Made by a program: the position numbers and the translations under genes. Shown in pieces: positions 1-9,088 of a DNA stretch of 64,000 nt. Each line of letters opens with the position of its first letter. The first letter of the stretch is position 1. This DNA is from Yersinia massiliensis (GTDB taxonomy: Bacteria > Pseudomonadota > Gammaproteobacteria > Enterobacterales > Enterobacteriaceae), in assembly GCF_003048255.1 (NCBI RefSeq), contig NZ_CP028487.1, positions 3,534,001 through 3,598,000 on the forward strand, in the 5' to 3' direction. Below the pieces are notes generated by a model. The model was not told the origin of the DNA, did not search any database, and worked only from the letters and a program-made list of their open reading frames with translations.

Positions 1-49
1 TCAAACTGATGAAGTGCTGGAAAATCCCGATCCGAGGGATGAAGCATGA
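1..49 (+). CDS. purE: PurE C-terminus (partial), N5-carboxyaminoimidazole ribonucleotide mutase
   Basis: The first bases encode only the last 15 residues of a protein, read from base 2 and ending in PDPRDEA before a TGA at 47-49. The stop overlaps the ATG of purK (ATGA), which is the standard enterobacterial purEK arrangement, so this is taken as the end of purE, which works just after PurK in purine synthesis. The assignment rests on position rather than on the short peptide. Confidence 0.8.
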   Translation, partial: QTDEVLENPDPRDEA

Positions 50-1119
50 AACCAGTTTGTGTATTAGGAAACGGTCAGTTGGGGCGTATGTTGCGTCAAG
101 CCGGTGAACCACTGGGTATCGCTGTTTATCCCGTTGGTTTAGATGCAGAGCCAGAAGCCGTGCCTTATCAGCATAGCGTGATTACCGCTGAAATTGAGCG
201 TTGGCCGGAAACCGCCTTAACTCGCGAACTTGCTACTCATACAGCGTTTGTTAACCGCGACATTTTTCCTCGTTTGGCTGATCGCCTAACGCAAAAGCAA
301 CTGCTCGATAGCCTAAATCTCGCCACCGCCCCTTGGCAACTCTTGGCCAGTGATAGCGATTGGCCACAGGTTTTTGCCACACTGGGTGAACTCGCGATTG
401 TTAAACGCCGTGTCGGTGGCTATGACGGTCGGGGTCAGTGGCGTTTACGCGCAGGTGAACAAAGCACATTGCCCGCTGATGCCTACGGTGAATGCATTGT
501 CGAGCAAGGCATTAACTTCTCCGGTGAAGTTTCATTGATCGGCGCTCGTAGTCATCAAGGCAAGTCAGTTTTTTATCCACTCACTCATAATCTGCATGAA
601 GATGGCATCTTGCGCATGAGCGTGGCATTGCCTCAACCCGATAACCGTTTACAAGAGCAAGCGGAGGCGATGCTCTCAGCCATTATGGATGAGTTAAATT
701 ATGTCGGTGTCATGGCGATGGAATGCTTTATCGTCGGCGACAATTTACTGATCAATGAACTGGCACCTCGGGTACATAACAGTGGGCATTGGACACAAAA
801 TGGTGCCTCCATTAGCCAATTCGAGCTGCATCTACGCGCTATCTTAGATTTGCCACTGCCAATACCGGTGGTCAATACCCCATCAGCGATGGTCAATCTG
901 ATTGGTACAGCCGTCAATAGCCAGTGGCTGTCATTGCCCTTGGTGCATTTGCACTGGTACGAAAAAGAAGTGCGCGAAGGCCGTAAAGTCGGTCATTTGA
1001 ATTTAAATGATCCTGATGGCCCAGAATTGATTTCCGCACTGGCGGAGTTAGCACCGATGCTGCCAGAGGAATACCAGAACGCGTTGCATTGGGCGCAAGT
1101 CAAACTGTCATCCGTTTAA
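46..1119 (+). CDS. purK: N5-carboxyaminoimidazole ribonucleotide synthase
   Basis: ATP-grasp enzyme of de novo purine synthesis. It carboxylates aminoimidazole ribonucleotide with ATP and bicarbonate in the cytoplasm, and PurE then uses the product. At 357 residues it has the usual length. It begins with the PurK-type N-terminus (VLGNGQLGRML), carries the ATP-grasp stretch VKRRVGGYDGRGQ near residues 117-129, and the metal-binding NELAPRVHNSGHWT near 240. Its ATG overlaps the purE stop by 4 bp, so the two are translationally coupled. Confidence 0.96.
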   Translation: MKPVCVLGNGQLGRMLRQAGEPLGIAVYPVGLDAEPEAVPYQHSVITAEIERWPETALTRELATHTAFVNRDIFPRLADRLTQKQLLDSLNLATAPWQLLASDSDWPQVFATLGELAIVKRRVGGYDGRGQWRLRAGEQSTLPADAYGECIVEQGINFSGEVSLIGARSHQGKSVFYPLTHNLHEDGILRMSVALPQPDNRLQEQAEAMLSAIMDELNYVGVMAMECFIVGDNLLINELAPRVHNSGHWTQNGASISQFELHLRAILDLPLPIPVVNTPSAMVNLIGTAVNSQWLSLPLVHLHWYEKEVREGRKVGHLNLNDPDGPELISALAELAPMLPEEYQNALHWAQVKLSSV

Positions 1120-1139
1120 ATCGATACCCAATAAAACAA

Positions 1140-1180
1140 TTGGCGTTGCAGCTAAACACCAAATCACGCTGCAACGCCAA
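1140..1180. terminator. Perfect 13-bp stem between purK and ybbP
   Basis: Bases 1140-1152 are the exact reverse complement of 1168-1180, with a 15-base loop. The hairpin lies between the convergent genes purK and ybbP and could stop transcription from either side. T tracts on both sides are weak, so termination is inferred from the stem and its position. Confidence 0.6.
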
Positions 1181-1212
1181 CTTAGCCAGTTTTCATTTTT
1201 GTCAGTCGGGTA

Positions 1213-3645
1213 TTACCCGTCAAAATGACGGAATAAAGCCCGTCCCTGCAACAACCGTGCGCCTAGCCAACCGCCACAAAGTGACAACAACAGCGCCCCC
1301 GCTAGTGGCAATAGCCACCACATGACCCAATTAGGCTGCCACGGGAAATCAAAGACTAACCGTTGTAATGCCCAGAGTGCAGCTTCCGCGCCAATCGCCG
1401 CAGCTAACCCAGCCACCAGCCCCAACAAAGCAAACTCCCACCACAGTGTCCCACGTAGTAAGCGTTTACTTGCACCTAATGTGCGATAGACCACCAGTTC
1501 TTGACGGCGCTGACGCATACCGACTTGCACCTGAGCCAGTAATAGCAATGTGCCGCAAATAATGACCAGCACTACCATCACTTCCAATGCACGACTGACC
1601 TGTTGTAATACTTGCCCGACCTGTTTCAGCATCGCCCCGATATCCAACAGGCTCAGTGTTGGGAACTGACGATTCAGTTGTGTGAGGGCTTCACCATCCC
1701 CTTGATAGCGGAAACTGGTCAGCCAAGTCTGAGGCTGCTTATCCAGCGCACCCGGCGGGAAAATAAAGTAGAAGTTAGGACGCAAACTTTCCCAGTCCAC
1801 CTGACGAATACTGCTGACAGTGGCTTCGAACGACTGCGTATCGCCACTGAATGTCAGCTTATCGCCAATTTTAATGCCCAACCGATCGGCAATCCCCTTC
1901 TCCATCGACACTTCGTCGGCCTTCGGTGGCCACTGACCAGCAGTTAAAATATTGTGTGCGGGTAAGTCCTGCTGCCAAGTCAGATTCAGTTCACGATTAA
2001 CCGCCTCGCCGCCGGGTTCATCTTCGCGCACCCGCTCCGTTGCTAACTGCTGGTTAATTTCAGATAACCGCACTCGCACAATGGGGTAAAACGTTGAAGG
2101 CGTGATCTGATGCTGTGCCAGAAACTCGGTGACTTGCGGCACTTGCTGCGGTGTCATATTCAGCAAAAAGTAATTCGGGCTATCAGGCGGCAGTTGTTGT
2201 TGCCAACGATCCAGCAGATCACCACGCAGGACCAATAACAGTGCCAATAGCATGAAGGATAAAGAGAACGCGGCCAGTTGAGTGAGTGTCATCCAAGGCT
2301 GGCGCAGTAAACGGTTGATGGCCAGCCGCAATGACAAACGGGTCACCGTCAGGCGACGTAACAGTAGCAGACCGCCCCAACCAATCACGCCTAACAGTAG
2401 CGCCAATACCACCATGCCACCGAGAATAGCCCACAGCAGAGAATTGCCGCCCATCAGCAATGCCAGCAGCCCAACGACAATCACCACCATCGCAGGAATA
2501 AAGTAGCATAGCGGCCAAACATTGGCAGAGACATCACGGCGCAGAACCCGTAATGGCTGCGTCGCCAGCAATTGCCGATAAGGGCGAATCCCCACCAGCA
2601 GCGAAATCAATATTAATGATCCCATTGCCCATACCCATGGCCATAAACCGGCAGAAGGTAATGCTGCGGGTAATACCGGTGACAGCAACCGCACGAGTAT
2701 CTTCTCAAACAGCAAGCCAATCACGCTGCCGCATAGACCGGCCAACACCAGCACCGAGAGCCACTGCCCAATAATCAGCCGCCGCAATGCGCTGCGACCA
2801 GCCCCCAATGTTTTCAGTACGGCCACCAAATCATAGCGGCTACGACAATAATGCCCCATCGCCACGGCGACAGCGGCAATCGAGAGCAATAGCGTCAAGA
2901 GAGCCGATAGCAGCAAGAATTGCTGTGCCCGCTGTAGCGATTTCCCCAGCGCGCCGCCCGACTCTTGCAACCCGTACCAGCGCTGTTCTGGTTTCAGTTG
3001 CGGTTCAAGCCAATCACTGAACTTGGCGACAGACTCCGGCGACCCCGCAAACATATAACGGTAAGTCAGGCGACTACCGGGCTGAATAGCACCCGTTTTT
3101 TCTACATCGGCCAGATTAATTAAAATGCTTGGCGAGGTTTGGAATGGATTAAAACCTGAATCTGGCTCTTGAAGCACTTCACCCACAATTTTTAGCGAGG
3201 TATCCCCTACCTCTAATACATCGCCGACCTTTACCCCGAGCAATGACAGTAATCTGGGGGCGACCAGCACCGTGCCCGGCTCCAGTACCGCACCGGCAGG
3301 TAATGTTTCAAGTTTGCCATACAGTGGATAGGCCAGATCGGTGGCTTTGACATCCGCTAATTGCGGACGATCACCCGCAAATGTCATCGTCATAAACGAA
3401 AGTTGGCGGCTAACCGTTAACCCTTGCTGCTTTGCTTCGAGCAGCCAACTCTCAGGGACAGGATGCGCGGCACTCAACACTCTGTCGCCAGCCAGAAAAT
3501 CGCGACTTTGCTGACTCAGCCCCTTTTCCATTCGGTCACTGATGGTACCTAGCGCCAGCACACAGGCGACCGCCAATGTTAATGCCAACCAGACAATCAA
3601 TAGTGAGGGTGAGCGCCACTCGCGCCAAAACCAGCGCCAAATCAT
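1213..3645 (-). CDS. ybbP: ABC transporter permease YbbP (FtsX/MacB-like)
   Basis: Large inner-membrane permease of the predicted YbbA-YbbP ABC exporter, substrate unknown. The 810-residue protein has an N-terminal membrane segment, a long periplasmic domain, a block of membrane helices around residues 240-470, a second soluble domain and three C-terminal helices, as in two-unit FtsX-type permeases. I chose the ATG at 3645, because a GGAGGA site lies five bases upstream and it forms a 4-bp ATGA overlap with the stop of ybbA. An upstream in-frame GTG at 3657 overlaps that ribosome site. Confidence 0.9.
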   Translation of the reverse strand: MIWRWFWREWRSPSLLIVWLALTLAVACVLALGTISDRMEKGLSQQSRDFLAGDRVLSAAHPVPESWLLEAKQQGLTVSRQLSFMTMTFAGDRPQLADVKATDLAYPLYGKLETLPAGAVLEPGTVLVAPRLLSLLGVKVGDVLEVGDTSLKIVGEVLQEPDSGFNPFQTSPSILINLADVEKTGAIQPGSRLTYRYMFAGSPESVAKFSDWLEPQLKPEQRWYGLQESGGALGKSLQRAQQFLLLSALLTLLLSIAAVAVAMGHYCRSRYDLVAVLKTLGAGRSALRRLIIGQWLSVLVLAGLCGSVIGLLFEKILVRLLSPVLPAALPSAGLWPWVWAMGSLILISLLVGIRPYRQLLATQPLRVLRRDVSANVWPLCYFIPAMVVIVVGLLALLMGGNSLLWAILGGMVVLALLLGVIGWGGLLLLRRLTVTRLSLRLAINRLLRQPWMTLTQLAAFSLSFMLLALLLVLRGDLLDRWQQQLPPDSPNYFLLNMTPQQVPQVTEFLAQHQITPSTFYPIVRVRLSEINQQLATERVREDEPGGEAVNRELNLTWQQDLPAHNILTAGQWPPKADEVSMEKGIADRLGIKIGDKLTFSGDTQSFEATVSSIRQVDWESLRPNFYFIFPPGALDKQPQTWLTSFRYQGDGEALTQLNRQFPTLSLLDIGAMLKQVGQVLQQVSRALEVMVVLVIICGTLLLLAQVQVGMRQRRQELVVYRTLGASKRLLRGTLWWEFALLGLVAGLAAAIGAEAALWALQRLVFDFPWQPNWVMWWLLPLAGALLLSLCGGWLGARLLQGRALFRHFDG

Positions 3646-4328
3646 GCTTCCTCCCACAATTTACCGTCCTGCAAGCGCAACCGGCGCTGGCAACGGCCCG
3701 CCAGTTGCACATCATGAGTCACCAGAATCAGCGTGGTGTCGTAATCACGATTAAGAGAAAATAATAAATCGGCGATGCGATCACCAGTATGACGATCGAG
3801 GTTGCCCGTAGGTTCATCTGCAAAGAGCACTTTAGGCCGCCCACTGAAGGCTCGTGCCAAGGCCACTCGCTGCTGCTCGCCACCCGAAAGTTGTGCCGGA
3901 AGATGATGAAGGCGCTTATCCAGCCCGACCAATTTCAATAATTCAATGGCATGCGCTTTACTTTCACGCTCACTTTCGCCGCGCAGCAATGCCGGTAGTT
4001 GGACATTCTCCAACGTATTAAGCGTGGGAACGAGCATGAAGGACTGAAAGACAAAACCAATGTTTTTAGCCCGTAACTGAGCGCGCCCTTCTTCGTCCAT
4101 CGCGGTCAATGATTGGCCCAGTAAGCTCACTTCACCGCTACTACCATCATCCAAGCCCGCCAAAATCCCCAGTAGTGTGGATTTACCTGAACCTGACTCA
4201 CCAATTAACGCAATTGTTTGAGCGGGTTTGACAACGAGCTCAACTCCGGTAAGGATGGAGAGCTGTTGCTCACCCTGACCGACGTGTTTATTAAGATGAT
4301 GAACTTCAAGAACGTTTTCCGCTGGCAT
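3642..4328 (-). CDS. ybbA: ABC transporter ATP-binding protein YbbA (LolD-like)
   Basis: ATPase partner of YbbP in a MacB/LolD-type ABC system. The 228-residue protein shows Walker [10 protein letters not shown] (43-51), the signature LSGGEQQR, and Walker [13 protein letters not shown] with the usual downstream H-loop (LVTHD). It precedes ybbP with a 4-bp overlap. Its 5' end overlaps the 5' end of divergent tesA by about 33 bp, as in E. coli, so the two promoters must lie inside each other's coding sequence. Confidence 0.93.
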   Translation of the reverse strand: MPAENVLEVHHLNKHVGQGEQQLSILTGVELVVKPAQTIALIGESGSGKSTLLGILAGLDDGSSGEVSLLGQSLTAMDEEGRAQLRAKNIGFVFQSFMLVPTLNTLENVQLPALLRGESERESKAHAIELLKLVGLDKRLHHLPAQLSGGEQQRVALARAFSGRPKVLFADEPTGNLDRHTGDRIADLLFSLNRDYDTTLILVTHDVQLAGRCQRRLRLQDGKLWEEA

Positions 4329-4931
4329 CTTCCCTTCCTATTACTATTGGGATTATTCAGTATGCGTGCCGCCGCAACCGACACACTTTTGATTCTAGGC
4401 GACAGTTTGAGCGCCGGTTACCGCTTGCCGATTGCCGAAGCATGGCCTTCACGGCTAGATAAAACATGGCAGGCTACCCCTTCACTACCCAAAGTGGTGA
4501 ACGCCAGTATTAGTGGCGATACCGCCGCGCAAGGTCTGGCTCGTCTACCTGCACTACTTAAACAGCACCAGCCACGCTGGGTGCTGATTGAACTGGGTGC
4601 AAATGACGGACTGCGTGGTTTCCCAACGCAGGATATTCAACGAGATCTGACGCAAATAATCCATCTGGTCAAGGAGGCAAAAGCCGAGCCTTTATTGATG
4701 CAAATCCGTATTCCGCCAAACTATGGCCGCCGTTATACTGATGCTTTTACTGCAATGTATCCACAATTGGCGCAGCAATTCGGCATCCCACTTGTGCCCT
4801 TCTTTATGGAACAAGTTGCCGTGAAGCCCGAGTGGATGCAGGATGATGGCTTACATCCTAACGCAGAAGCTCAGCCGTTTATCGCCGATTGGGCAGCTAA
4901 ACAACTCGAGCCGCTAATCGCGACGCAGTAA
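4296..4931 (+). CDS. tesA: Multifunctional acyl-CoA thioesterase I / protease I / lysophospholipase L1
   Basis: Periplasmic SGNH hydrolase that cleaves acyl-CoA, lysophospholipids and some ester substrates. The 211-residue protein starts [10 protein letters not shown] as in E. coli TesA and has a cleavable signal peptide ending near AAAT. It carries the catalytic serine in GDSL (residues 35-38), the block-III asparagine in GANDG, and the Asp-His pair in DDGLHPN. Upstream in-frame codons exist, but the family start is the ATG at 4296 (or the adjacent one at 4299). It is divergent from, and overlaps, ybbA. Confidence 0.95.
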   Translation: MMNFKNVFRWHLPFLLLLGLFSMRAAATDTLLILGDSLSAGYRLPIAEAWPSRLDKTWQATPSLPKVVNASISGDTAAQGLARLPALLKQHQPRWVLIELGANDGLRGFPTQDIQRDLTQIIHLVKEAKAEPLLMQIRIPPNYGRRYTDAFTAMYPQLAQQFGIPLVPFFMEQVAVKPEWMQDDGLHPNAEAQPFIADWAAKQLEPLIATQ

Positions 4932-4991
4932 TGTGCAACAAGAAGTAATACCACTTGTTCAAACAAATAGATTCACTCACTAGGTAAAGTT

Positions 4992-5768
4992 ATGCAAAAA
5001 GCTGTATTAATTACCGGTTGTTCCAGTGGCATAGGTCTGGTCGCAGCGCAAGATTTGAAAAATAGAGGTTATCGCGTACTGGCTGCCTGCCGTAAACCCG
5101 ATGACGTCGCCAAGATGGCACAGTTAGGGCTGGAAGGTATTGAGCTAGATTTGGATGACAGTACCAGTGTTGAGCGGGCTGCCGCGCAGGTTATCACGCT
5201 GACGAACGGGCGTTTATATGGCCTGTTTAACAATGGTGGTTTTGGCCTGTATGGCCCATTGCAGACCATTTCTCGCCAGCAGTTAGAACAGCAATTCTCC
5301 ACTAATTTGTTTGGTACCCACCAGCTAACACAATTACTGTTACCGGCGATGTTGCCCCACGGAGAAGGGCGTATTATTCAAACCAGCTCCGTTATGGGGT
5401 TAGTGTCAACCGCAGGTCGCGGCGCATACGCCGCCAGCAAATATGCACTCGAAGCATGGTCGGACGCACTACGCATGGAACTACATGACAGTGGAATTCA
5501 TGTCAGCCTGATCGAACCTGGCCCTATCAGCACCCATTTCACGCAAAATGTGAATCAGGCTGAGGCCAATAAGCCCGTCAATAATCCGGGTATTGCGAAG
5601 CGATTTACGCTACCACCGGAAGCCATACTGCCTAAATTACGCCATGCGCTGGAAAGCCCGCGTCCGCAACTGCGTTATCCAGTCACCTTGGTCGCCCATG
5701 CATTGACCATTCTGCGCCGCCTATTACCGGGACGAATGTTAGATAAAGTCTTGCGTGGCAACGCTTAA
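4992..5768 (+). CDS. ybbO: Short-chain dehydrogenase/reductase YbbO
   Basis: Classical SDR oxidoreductase of 258 residues. The Rossmann motif TGCSSGIG is at 8-15, the NNGG element at 80-83, the catalytic serine at 132/133 and the YxxxK pair at Y146/K150. E. coli YbbO reduces medium-chain aldehydes and related substrates with NADP(H); the substrate here is not visible from the sequence. It follows tesA and precedes ybbN in the conserved tesA-ybbO-ybbN order. Confidence 0.92.
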   Translation: MQKAVLITGCSSGIGLVAAQDLKNRGYRVLAACRKPDDVAKMAQLGLEGIELDLDDSTSVERAAAQVITLTNGRLYGLFNNGGFGLYGPLQTISRQQLEQQFSTNLFGTHQLTQLLLPAMLPHGEGRIIQTSSVMGLVSTAGRGAYAASKYALEAWSDALRMELHDSGIHVSLIEPGPISTHFTQNVNQAEANKPVNNPGIAKRFTLPPEAILPKLRHALESPRPQLRYPVTLVAHALTILRRLLPGRMLDKVLRGNA

Positions 5769-5845
5769 GCGCTATCTCAAATAGCTGGGGTTGAAGCACG
5801 ATAATCTGCCCCCATCTATTGCTAAAACGGATGAGAGAAATAATT

Positions 5846-6700
5846 ATGCTAGCACCCATTACGATTGATATTACTGAAGCGAACCTACATCAAACCTTAG
5901 AACAGTCCATGACTGTACCAGTGCTGTTCTACTTTTGGTCTGAGCGCAGCCAACATTGCCTGCAATTAACCCCAGTACTGGATAAACTGGCCGCGGAATA
6001 TGCGGGTCAATTTATTCTGGCTCGTGTCGATTGTGACGCACAACAGATGGTGGCCTCTCAGTTTGGCCTGCGCTCTATTCCAGCAGTTTATCTCTTTAAA
6101 GATGGCCAGCCGGTCGATGGTTTCCAAGGGCCGCAACCGGAAGAGGTTATCCGCGAACTGCTGCAGAAGGTGCTACCAAAACCTGAAGAGTTGAAAGCCG
6201 CAGAAGCGGCGCAATTGATGAGCGAAGGTAAAGTACAAGATGCGCTGCCACTGCTAAAAGAGGCCTGGACGTTAAGCGGGCAAAACAGTGAAATTGGCCT
6301 GCAATTGGCTGATGCGCAGATTCAATTAAACCGCAGTGAAGAAGCGGAAGCCGTTTTAGCCACTATTCCCTTGCAAGACCGAGATACACGCTATCAAGGG
6401 TTGGTTGCTCAGATTGAGTTGCTGAAACAAGCCGCTGACACGCCTGAGATTCAGCAATTACAGCAACAGCTAGCAGAGCAGCCAGATAACGTTGAACTAG
6501 CTGTCCAGTTATCCTTGCAGCTTCATCAGGTCGGGCGGAACGAAGAAGCACTGGAATTATTACTCGGCCATCTGAAAAAAGATTTGGCTGCGGCTAATGG
6601 TACAGCACGTAAGACTTTAATGGATATTTTGGCCGCATTAGGCACCGGTGATGCACTGGCCGCCAAATATCGCCGCCAACTTTATTCATTGCTGTATTGA
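5846..6700 (+). CDS. ybbN: Thioredoxin-fold co-chaperone YbbN (CnoX)
   Basis: Cytoplasmic protein with an N-terminal thioredoxin fold and C-terminal TPR-like helices. The family member in E. coli (CnoX) protects substrates from over-oxidation and passes them to GroEL or DnaK. The active site is SQHC (35-38), not CxxC, so disulfide reductase activity is not expected. I placed the start at the ATG at 5846, which gives 284 residues as in E. coli; an in-frame codon at 5819 would add nine non-conserved residues. Confidence 0.93.
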   Translation: MLAPITIDITEANLHQTLEQSMTVPVLFYFWSERSQHCLQLTPVLDKLAAEYAGQFILARVDCDAQQMVASQFGLRSIPAVYLFKDGQPVDGFQGPQPEEVIRELLQKVLPKPEELKAAEAAQLMSEGKVQDALPLLKEAWTLSGQNSEIGLQLADAQIQLNRSEEAEAVLATIPLQDRDTRYQGLVAQIELLKQAADTPEIQQLQQQLAEQPDNVELAVQLSLQLHQVGRNEEALELLLGHLKKDLAAANGTARKTLMDILAALGTGDALAAKYRRQLYSLLY

Positions 6701-6781
6701 TCGCGGACGTTAATCCCTAAACGTTAATTAACGCCACTGTTTATCGCCATATTCTGATTGGCCATTTCTTTATTTATTCCT

Positions 6782-6808
6782 GCGCGGGGCCATCCCGCGC
6801 TGTTTTAT
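6782..6808 (+). terminator. Rho-independent terminator after ybbN
   Basis: GCGCGGG (6782-6788) pairs with CCCGCGC (6794-6800) over a 5-base loop and is followed by a T-rich run. It lies 80 bp past the ybbN stop and ahead of qmcA. Confidence 0.8.
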
Positions 6809-6924
6809 TCTAATTCAGCCGAGTTTTCTCTCATTTACACGCTTTTACCTCCCTTTAAGTAGGCATTTAGCGACCCGTCACGTAATATTAAGAAACAAAA
6901 ATCATTGCTGACAGGAAGTTAAAT

Positions 6925-7839
6925 ATGTTTACAGTTATCCCTGTTCTAATCGTCGTCGCCCTGATTGTGGTATTTTCCTCAATCAAAATCGTTCCACAAG
7001 GTTTTCAGTGGACTGTTGAACGTTTTGGCCGTTATACCAAAACGCTGATGCCAGGCTTGAATATCGTTGTGCCATTTATGGATCGTATTGGTCGCAAAAT
7101 CAATATGATGGAGCAGGTGCTGGACATCCCATCTCAAGAGATCATTTCTCGCGATAACGCCAATGTGGCTATCGATGCGGTTTGCTTTATCCAAGTCATT
7201 GACCCCGTAAAAGCCGCGTATGAAGTGAGCAACTTGGAACTGGCTATCGTCAATCTGACCATGACCAACTTCCGTACGGTGCTTGGCTCGATGGAGTTGG
7301 ATGAAATGTTGTCTCAGCGTGACAATATCAACAGCCGCCTGCTGCATATCGTCGATGAAGCCACTAACCCGTGGGGCATCAAAATCACCCGTATTGAAAT
7401 CCGCGATGTGCGCCCACCAACTGAATTGATTTCCGCGATGAACGCGCAGATGAAAGCTGAACGTACTAAGCGTGCTGATATTCTGGAAGCGGAAGGGGTT
7501 CGTCAGGCCGCTATTTTGCGTGCTGAAGGTGAAAAGCAGTCACAAATTCTGAAAGCTGAAGGTGAGCGTCAATCTGCCTTCTTACAGGCAGAAGCGCGTG
7601 AGCGTGCGGCAGAAGCTGAAGCACAAGCCACCAAAATGGTTTCTGAAGCCATCGCGGCCGGTGATATTCAAGCCATTAACTACTTCGTGGCACAGAAATA
7701 TACCGATGCATTGCAACATATTGGCTCTGCCAATAACAGCAAAGTTATTATGATGCCGCTGGAAGCGAGCAACCTGATGGGCGCTATCGGTGGTATTGCA
7801 GAATTGATTGGTGAGAGTAAAAACAGCCGAGGTAAATAA
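6925..7839 (+). CDS. qmcA: SPFH/stomatin-family membrane protein QmcA
   Basis: Inner-membrane band-7 protein of 304 residues. One N-terminal membrane segment (about residues 2-22) is followed by the SPFH domain ([17 protein letters not shown]...) and a long charged coiled coil with repeated AEGE/AEGR units near 190-225. Family members form membrane-domain assemblies that regulate proteases such as FtsH. It is followed two bases later by ybbJ, an NfeD-type partner, a pairing widespread in bacteria. Confidence 0.94.
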   Translation: MFTVIPVLIVVALIVVFSSIKIVPQGFQWTVERFGRYTKTLMPGLNIVVPFMDRIGRKINMMEQVLDIPSQEIISRDNANVAIDAVCFIQVIDPVKAAYEVSNLELAIVNLTMTNFRTVLGSMELDEMLSQRDNINSRLLHIVDEATNPWGIKITRIEIRDVRPPTELISAMNAQMKAERTKRADILEAEGVRQAAILRAEGEKQSQILKAEGERQSAFLQAEARERAAEAEAQATKMVSEAIAAGDIQAINYFVAQKYTDALQHIGSANNSKVIMMPLEASNLMGAIGGIAELIGESKNSRGK

Positions 7840-7841
7840 CC

Positions 7842-8291
7842 ATGCTGGAGGAAATTGCAGCAAATCCTAACTGGTTCTGGCTATCACTCGGCGGACTACT
7901 TCTAGCCGCTGAGATGCTCGGCGCCAGTGGCTATATGCTGTGGAGCGGTGTTGCCGCCGTGGTGGTCGGCATCTTGGTCTGGCTATTTCCTTTTAGCTGG
8001 GAAATGCAAGGTGTGCTGTTTTCCGTCCTGACCGTGGTCGCTGCCTTCCTGTGGTGGTATTGGCTCAGTAAACGTATCAAGCCGCAGCCCGCGATGCTCA
8101 ACCAGCGTAATCATCAATTATTGGGAACACGAGCAACATTGACGGAACCCACTGTTGATGGTTATGGCAGAATGAGAGTCGGTGACAGTAGCTGGCGTAT
8201 TTATTGCGCCAATGAATTAAGTGCCGGCACTGAAGTTGAAGTGATATTAGTGGAAGGCAATACTTTGCATGTCCGCGAAGTTCGTCACTGA
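7842..8291 (+). CDS. ybbJ: NfeD-family inner-membrane protein YbbJ
   Basis: Partner of QmcA. The 149-residue protein has two or three hydrophobic segments (residues 11-75) followed by a small soluble OB-fold-like domain ending in VEVILVEGNTLHVREV, the usual NfeD layout. It starts two bases after the qmcA stop, so the two form one transcription unit. The role in membrane quality control is known from the family, not shown here. Confidence 0.92.
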   Translation: MLEEIAANPNWFWLSLGGLLLAAEMLGASGYMLWSGVAAVVVGILVWLFPFSWEMQGVLFSVLTVVAAFLWWYWLSKRIKPQPAMLNQRNHQLLGTRATLTEPTVDGYGRMRVGDSSWRIYCANELSAGTEVEVILVEGNTLHVREVRH

Positions 8292-8348
8292 TTTATTGCT
8301 ATTACGTTGATAGCGATAAAGACATATCAAGAGTAGACCGGCCAATAT

Positions 8349-8376
8349 AAAGGCGTATTTATCTGAATACGCCTTT
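8349..8376. terminator. Bidirectional terminator between ybbJ and cueR
   Basis: AAAGGCGTATT (8349-8359) is the exact complement of AATACGCCTTT (8366-8376), with A and T tracts on the outer sides. It sits between convergent ybbJ and cueR and can serve both. Confidence 0.85.
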
Positions 8377-8399
8377 ACTCTTTTTGGTGTCCCTGCTTT

Positions 8400-8879
8400 C
8401 TATTTATCGGTCGCGTGACAATGATCGGCAGTGTCGCAATGATCGGTCGTGTGGCGATGATCGATAGTGTGGTTATGATCGATAGTATGACAACATCCCG
8501 CCAGATTATTGATAATCGGGCAATCGGCCCCTTCATCCCCTGGGCAGCTTTCCGCCAACGCAAGTAACCGCAATCGCATCTGATTAAGATCATTAATATG
8601 CTGCTCGATTTCCGCTACTTTGAGTAACGTCGCGGCTTTAACATCTGCACTGTGTCTGGCCGGATTATGAAATAATGCCAACAGCTCACGACATTCATCC
8701 AAAGTGAAGCCAACCTGCCGTGCCTGACGCAATAGCGTTAACTCTTCAATATGTTTGGCGCTGTAGCTGCGGTAACCGTTATCGGTGCGAATAGGCGGTG
8801 TCACCAGTTTTTTTTCTTCATAAAAACGGATGGCTTTGCTGGTTAAGCCCGTTTTTTTTGCGACATCGCTAATGTTCAT
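8400..8879 (-). CDS. cueR: Copper-responsive MerR-family regulator CueR with His/Cys-rich tail
   Basis: Activator of copA that senses Cu(I). The N-terminal helix-turn-helix ([25 protein letters not shown]) and dimer helix are typical. The metal-loop cysteines are C112 and C120, the same numbering as E. coli CueR, and the family CCH end motif is at 129-131. E. coli CueR ends soon after this, at 135 residues. This protein has 159, the extra part being four 6-residue units (132-155) of the form T-x-D-H-x-H/D plus ATDK. The tail from H131 holds eight histidines and two cysteines. The units are encoded by an 18-bp tandem repeat. Confidence 0.93.
   Translation of the reverse strand: MNISDVAKKTGLTSKAIRFYEEKKLVTPPIRTDNGYRSYSAKHIEELTLLRQARQVGFTLDECRELLALFHNPARHSADVKAATLLKVAEIEQHINDLNQMRLRLLALAESCPGDEGADCPIINNLAGCCHTIDHNHTIDHRHTTDHCDTADHCHATDK
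8415..8486 (-). repeat. Four 18-bp tandem units in the 3' end of cueR
   Basis: Four consecutive 18-bp units encode [18 protein letters not shown] and TADHCH. On the plus strand each unit contains ATGATCG or a close variant. The period is a multiple of three, so the number of units can change without breaking the frame. Confidence 0.85.
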
Positions 8880-8888
8880 ATTTCCCCC

Positions 8889-8919
8889 TTGACCTTCCCC
8901 TTGCTGGAAGGTTTAACCT
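8889..8919 (+). promoter_or_regulatory. CueR-controlled copA promoter
   Basis: A 21-bp dyad with ACCTTCC and GGAAGGT arms (8892-8912) lies between a -35 TTGACC (8889-8894) and a -10 TAACCT (8914-8919). The spacer is 19 bp, the over-long spacing that MerR-type activators correct by distorting the DNA. The arrangement closely resembles the E. coli copA promoter. Confidence 0.9.
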
Positions 8920-9088
8920 CCATAATTAGTGAAAATAACACGATGAGTCAAGCGGAATAAAATCTGTACAACGAGAGCTGTCGTGTCGGTCGCCTTACTG
9001 ACGACCCGAGCGAAATGTGACCGAGAATCCCGACTAAACTTATCCCGACGAATGTACGGATAAGTGACTACTCGATAAGGAGTTGATT

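Noticed and set aside
2219..2518. 99-codon frame opposite in phase to ybbP
   Set aside because: It lies wholly within ybbP in another frame of the same strand and has no family features.
4218..4295. Extended N-terminus of TesA from 4218
   Set aside because: It would add 26 residues ahead of the family start MMNF and remove the signal peptide from the N-terminus.
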